A stretch of DNA of 8,937 nt from Bacteroidales bacterium (GTDB lineage: Bacteria > Bacteroidota > Bacteroidia > Bacteroidales > S143-33): NCBI GenBank assembly GCA_027083655.1, contig JALWNS010000225.1, positions 8,505 through 17,441 on the forward strand, given 5' to 3'. Position 1 is the stretch's first letter; every line of letters begins with the position of its first letter. Below are positions 5,917-8,937 of the stretch, piece by piece. A model generated the notes under the pieces. That model made no database searches and was not told where the DNA came from. It saw only the letters and a list, made by a program, of their open reading frames with translations. The position numbers were made by a program, and so were the translations under genes.

Positions 5917-8862
5917 TTAGAAGACTAAATTAATGCCAACTACATATGTACGTGCCTTAGGATAAGTATTGTACATATCAATTCCAAAAGACAATCCTTC
6001 ATAAGAAACTTCAGGATCAACTCCTGTATAGCCAGTTATTAACAAAGGATTGTCAGATGCAAAATAAATCCTTGCCTTTTTAACCCATTTGACACGTGTT
6101 GTATTGAAATTATAGCCTATATTTATGTTGTCTATACGGAAAAATGTTCCATCTTCGAGGTAATAACTACTAATTGTAGGAGCTGCTTTCAGTCCTCTCT
6201 GTGCTTCATCCAGGGCTGAACGTAAAACATTCAAGTTTGGCAACCATATCGGGTTTCCAAAGACCATACGAGTTACATTGTATACGCTAAAACCATATAC
6301 AAGACGTGAAGATATACTCATATCAACCCTCTTGAAAAACTTGAGACTATTAGACCAACCAATACTAAAGCGTGGCAAGGCATGACCCACTACACGGCGC
6401 TCGGCCTGTGAAACAAACCTCGTCACACCACCTGCCTCTGTGTAAAAGAGGAAATAACCATCTTCAGACAGACCGGCATATTCTGGCAGATAAAATGTAC
6501 CTAGCTCATAACCAGGTGCAATGATCTGTGTCCAGTTCTCCTGGCCAACCAAACCACGGCCAGAGATCCAACCTTCGTGAATGGCAGACCACTCATACTG
6601 GTCATTTGATAAGCTAACAATACGTTGGCGGTTACGAGAGAAGTTGAGTACCGTGCGCCATTCAAAATTCCTCTTGTTAATAACAAAAGCCTGGAGATTC
6701 AACTCAAAGCCTTCATTACGGATAGTCCCCACATTGGCATATGTACGGCTTACTGGGTTTGGTGGCACTGGAACAGAATACTGTGCTAACAGGTCAAATG
6801 TAGTCTTATTGTAGTATTCAAAACTACCTTGTATCCGGTTGTCTAGAAAACCATAGTCAATACCTATATTGAGCTCTGCGTTCTGCTCCCATTTCAGGTC
6901 TGGGTTAGCGTTGTGGCTGGCTTCAAAACTTATAGCATCCTCACCTGTCTCTGGGTTAGGAGCAGTACCGGCAGGTCCATACGAGATGACATTCAGATAA
7001 TCACCAATATTCTGGTTACCTGCTAGACCATAACCCGCGCGCAGCTTCAACTGGCTAATGAAGTGAACACCCTGCATGAATGGTTCGTTGCGGATATTCC
7101 ACGCAACAGATGCTGAAGGGAACCAACCCCATTTATTATTCTCACCAAACTTGGTAGAACCATCACGACGGACAGTGACCGTCAGATAATAACGCTGTTT
7201 GTAGTTATAAACAACACGGCCAAAGAATGAAATCAACCGGCTCTGGCCTTTGTACGAACCAATATCACCAACATTTACATTGTTCAAAACGCCAAGGTTG
7301 TTGGACTGTACATAGTTAGAAAGAGGTTCCTTACCCTGGGCCCACAGTCCATCGTAATCATCTTGCTGGAAAGAATAACCCAGGACAGTGTTTAGATTGT
7401 GTCCGCCAAAACTGTTATCATACTTGATAGTTGTCTCCAGTACCTTTGACTGGAAGTTATTATATGCTCTCTTGGCATAACCCTGTGTTGTTCCACCTAG
7501 CAGGGTTGTAGGCTCAAAGTAAAATGTCTCGTCATCATTACGCACATAACCAATGTTCACTCCCAATCTAAGTCCTTCTATAATTGTGTATTCTGTATTC
7601 AAATCGGCACGATAACGCTTAGCATCGCGATGGTTCTGTATCATATCTATCAAAGCAACAGGGTTATAATAATTAAAGTCACGGCTTATCTCGTAATAAT
7701 TACCATCATCTGTATAGATAGGGTCAGTAGGGTTGCGCTGATAGGCTTGATAGAGGACATCAGTTGGTCCCCATCCACCATAATTTATATAATTATTTGC
7801 CTCAAAAGTCGCACTGATTGCACCATATACATGTAGCTTACCATTCATAGCCTTTTGATCTATAGTCAAATATGCTATATCACGGGTTTTATCAGATCCT
7901 TTAATCAACCCTTCAATAGCACTATGAGTGACCGATGCCCGGTAAGAACCATAATCACCTCCTCCTGAGATAGCAAAATTATTAGAATATGAAATTGCAT
8001 TACGGAATATAGCATCTTGCCAGTCTGTGCTAGCACCACCATCCTGGAAGCTCAATCCATTCTCCTCAACATATTGGCGGAGCTCATCAGCTGATAACAG
8101 GTCCAGCCTCTTAGCTACTTGATCCATTGATACGTATGAATTAACAGCAACAGAGGTATGATTGCGCGCACCCTTCTTTGTTGTAATAATAATCACACCA
8201 TTAGCGCCGCGTGATCCGTAAATAGCAGTAGAAGAAGCATCTTTCAGAACATTAATAGAAGCTATATCTTCTGGTGCAATTGTGGTAGGGTCTGCCCCGG
8301 GTACACCATCAATTACATATAATGGAGCAGTACTTGAATACAAACCTGCCTGACCACGTATCTTAACGGAAAAACCTGCGTTTGGGTCACCTCCTTTCTT
8401 GGTGATAAGCACACCTGCTGCCTTACCTTGTAAAGCCTGTATAGGATCTTGAAGCACACCCTGTATCAAATCATCAGATCCGACCTGTAAAACTGCCCCG
8501 GTCTTATCACTCTTCTTTTGCACACCATAACCAATAACTACTACATCCTCCAGGCGCTGGGCTTCTTCCTCCATGGTGACATTAACAACATTGCCCGTAA
8601 TAGGCACCTCAACTGTCTTCATACCAATCATTGAGAAGACCAAAATCTTTGCATCATTAGGTACTTCCAGGGAATATTTACCATCAAAATCTGTTATTGT
8701 ACCAATATTGGTACCCTTTACTACAACCGAAACTCCCGGAAGTGATATACCTTTTTTGTCAACCACCTGTCCTGTTATTACTCTCTGGGCATATGTCGAA
8801 AATCCCATAAAGACAAACAGGAGGAATAATAAAATTTTAGCTTTCATTATTTTTTCCAACAT
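5917..8862 (-). CDS. SusC/RagA-type TonB-dependent outer-membrane transporter
   Basis: This protein of 981 residues is a complete SusC-family importer that moves oligosaccharides across the outer membrane using TonB-ExbBD energy. Order of parts: signal peptide ending near Ala25; a carboxypeptidase-regulatory-like domain at about 28-98 (VITGQVVDKKG, GTITDFDGKYSLEVP); the family motif EDVVVIGYGVQKK (105-117); the plug domain at about 118-230 with LYVIDGVPGAD, INVLKDASSTAIYGSRGANG and VIIITTKKG; then a beta-barrel to the C-terminal GINLVF, which ends in phenylalanine as barrel proteins do. There is no STN domain ahead of the carboxypeptidase-like domain, so direct signalling to an anti-sigma factor is not expected. 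A second ATG at 8847 would give the tidier signal peptide MKAKILLFLLFVFMGF and is equally plausible as the start. It is the first gene of the operon, followed at 22 bp by its SusD partner. The family is certain; the substrate is inferred. Confidence 0.96.
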   Translation of the reverse strand: MLEKIMKAKILLFLLFVFMGFSTYAQRVITGQVVDKKGISLPGVSVVVKGTNIGTITDFDGKYSLEVPNDAKILVFSMIGMKTVEVPITGNVVNVTMEEEAQRLEDVVVIGYGVQKKSDKTGAVLQVGSDDLIQGVLQDPIQALQGKAAGVLITKKGGDPNAGFSVKIRGQAGLYSSTAPLYVIDGVPGADPTTIAPEDIASINVLKDASSTAIYGSRGANGVIIITTKKGARNHTSVAVNSYVSMDQVAKRLDLLSADELRQYVEENGLSFQDGGASTDWQDAIFRNAISYSNNFAISGGGDYGSYRASVTHSAIEGLIKGSDKTRDIAYLTIDQKAMNGKLHVYGAISATFEANNYINYGGWGPTDVLYQAYQRNPTDPIYTDDGNYYEISRDFNYYNPVALIDMIQNHRDAKRYRADLNTEYTIIEGLRLGVNIGYVRNDDETFYFEPTTLLGGTTQGYAKRAYNNFQSKVLETTIKYDNSFGGHNLNTVLGYSFQQDDYDGLWAQGKEPLSNYVQSNNLGVLNNVNVGDIGSYKGQSRLISFFGRVVYNYKQRYYLTVTVRRDGSTKFGENNKWGWFPSASVAWNIRNEPFMQGVHFISQLKLRAGYGLAGNQNIGDYLNVISYGPAGTAPNPETGEDAISFEASHNANPDLKWEQNAELNIGIDYGFLDNRIQGSFEYYNKTTFDLLAQYSVPVPPNPVSRTYANVGTIRNEGFELNLQAFVINKRNFEWRTVLNFSRNRQRIVSLSNDQYEWSAIHEGWISGRGLVGQENWTQIIAPGYELGTFYLPEYAGLSEDGYFLFYTEAGGVTRFVSQAERRVVGHALPRFSIGWSNSLKFFKRVDMSISSRLVYGFSVYNVTRMVFGNPIWLPNLNVLRSALDEAQRGLKAAPTISSYYLEDGTFFRIDNINIGYNFNTTRVKWVKKARIYFASDNPLLITGYTGVDPEVSYEGLSFGIDMYNTYPKARTYVVGINLVF

Positions 8863-8895
8863 ATTTTTGTAATTTAGTGATGTTGTGTTCTATTT

Positions 8896-8926
8896 CAAAT
8901 TTATTAAATAAAAAAGTTTTAATAAA
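8896..8926 (-). promoter_or_regulatory. Candidate Bacteroidota promoter of the susC-led operon
   Basis: On the minus strand TAAATTTG (8896-8903) matches the Bacteroidota -7 consensus TAnnTTTG exactly. A weak -33 element, TTTA (8923-8926; consensus TTTG), lies 19 bp upstream. Transcription would begin near 8889, giving a leader of about 27 nt to the ATG at 8862 or 42 nt to the ATG at 8847. The leader is A-rich, as is usual in this phylum. The -7 match is good, the -33 match poor, and an AT-rich region can yield chance matches. Confidence 0.55.
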
Positions 8927-8937
8927 CTGAATTAGAA

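Noticed and set aside
8573..8872. Plus-strand frame of 99 codons opposite the start of the SusC gene
   Set aside because: It mirrors the signal peptide and carboxypeptidase-like domain of the SusC gene and shows no protein features of its own.
1..8937. CRISPR array, tRNA or rRNA genes, insertion sequence or phage remnants
   Set aside because: No regularly spaced repeats, cloverleaf-like segments, transposase motifs or terminal inverted repeats were seen; nearly all the window is explained by five minus-strand genes.

Overview
The window looks like part of a Bacteroidota (Bacteroidetes) chromosome. It carries a SusC/SusD outer-membrane pair, signal peptides and lipoboxes of that phylum, A-rich leaders without Shine-Dalgarno sites, and a TAnnTTTG promoter box. 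Base composition is moderately AT-rich by eye. The sequence does not fix the genus.

All genes lie on the minus strand and read from right to left. A candidate promoter at about 8896-8926 precedes a SusC-type TonB-dependent transporter (5917-8862). After 22 bp comes a SusD-type binding lipoprotein (4344-5894), and after a further 42 bp a multi-domain SusE/SusF-type surface lipoprotein (2736-4301). A strong hairpin terminator (2674-2709) follows. Beyond it are a cytoplasmic family GH65 disaccharide phosphorylase, most like maltose phosphorylase (275-2602), a second terminator (231-270), and the first 56 codons of another lipoprotein, cut by the window edge (1-170).

Together these form a polysaccharide utilisation locus, probably for alpha-glucans (maltodextrin or maltose). 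SusD and SusE/F-like proteins would capture the oligosaccharide at the cell surface, and SusC would import it with TonB energy. GH65 would split the final disaccharide in the cytoplasm with phosphate, giving beta-glucose 1-phosphate and glucose. No glycanase, inner-membrane transporter, phosphoglucomutase or regulator is visible; these could lie to the left of position 1 or elsewhere.

I see no sign of an entirely new kind of system. The points most worth checking are the terminator that splits the transport genes from the phosphorylase, the repeated aromatic binding motif in the SusE/F-like protein, and the unidentified lipoprotein at the left edge. The plus strand holds no gene I can support, and no RNA gene, insertion sequence or CRISPR array was seen.
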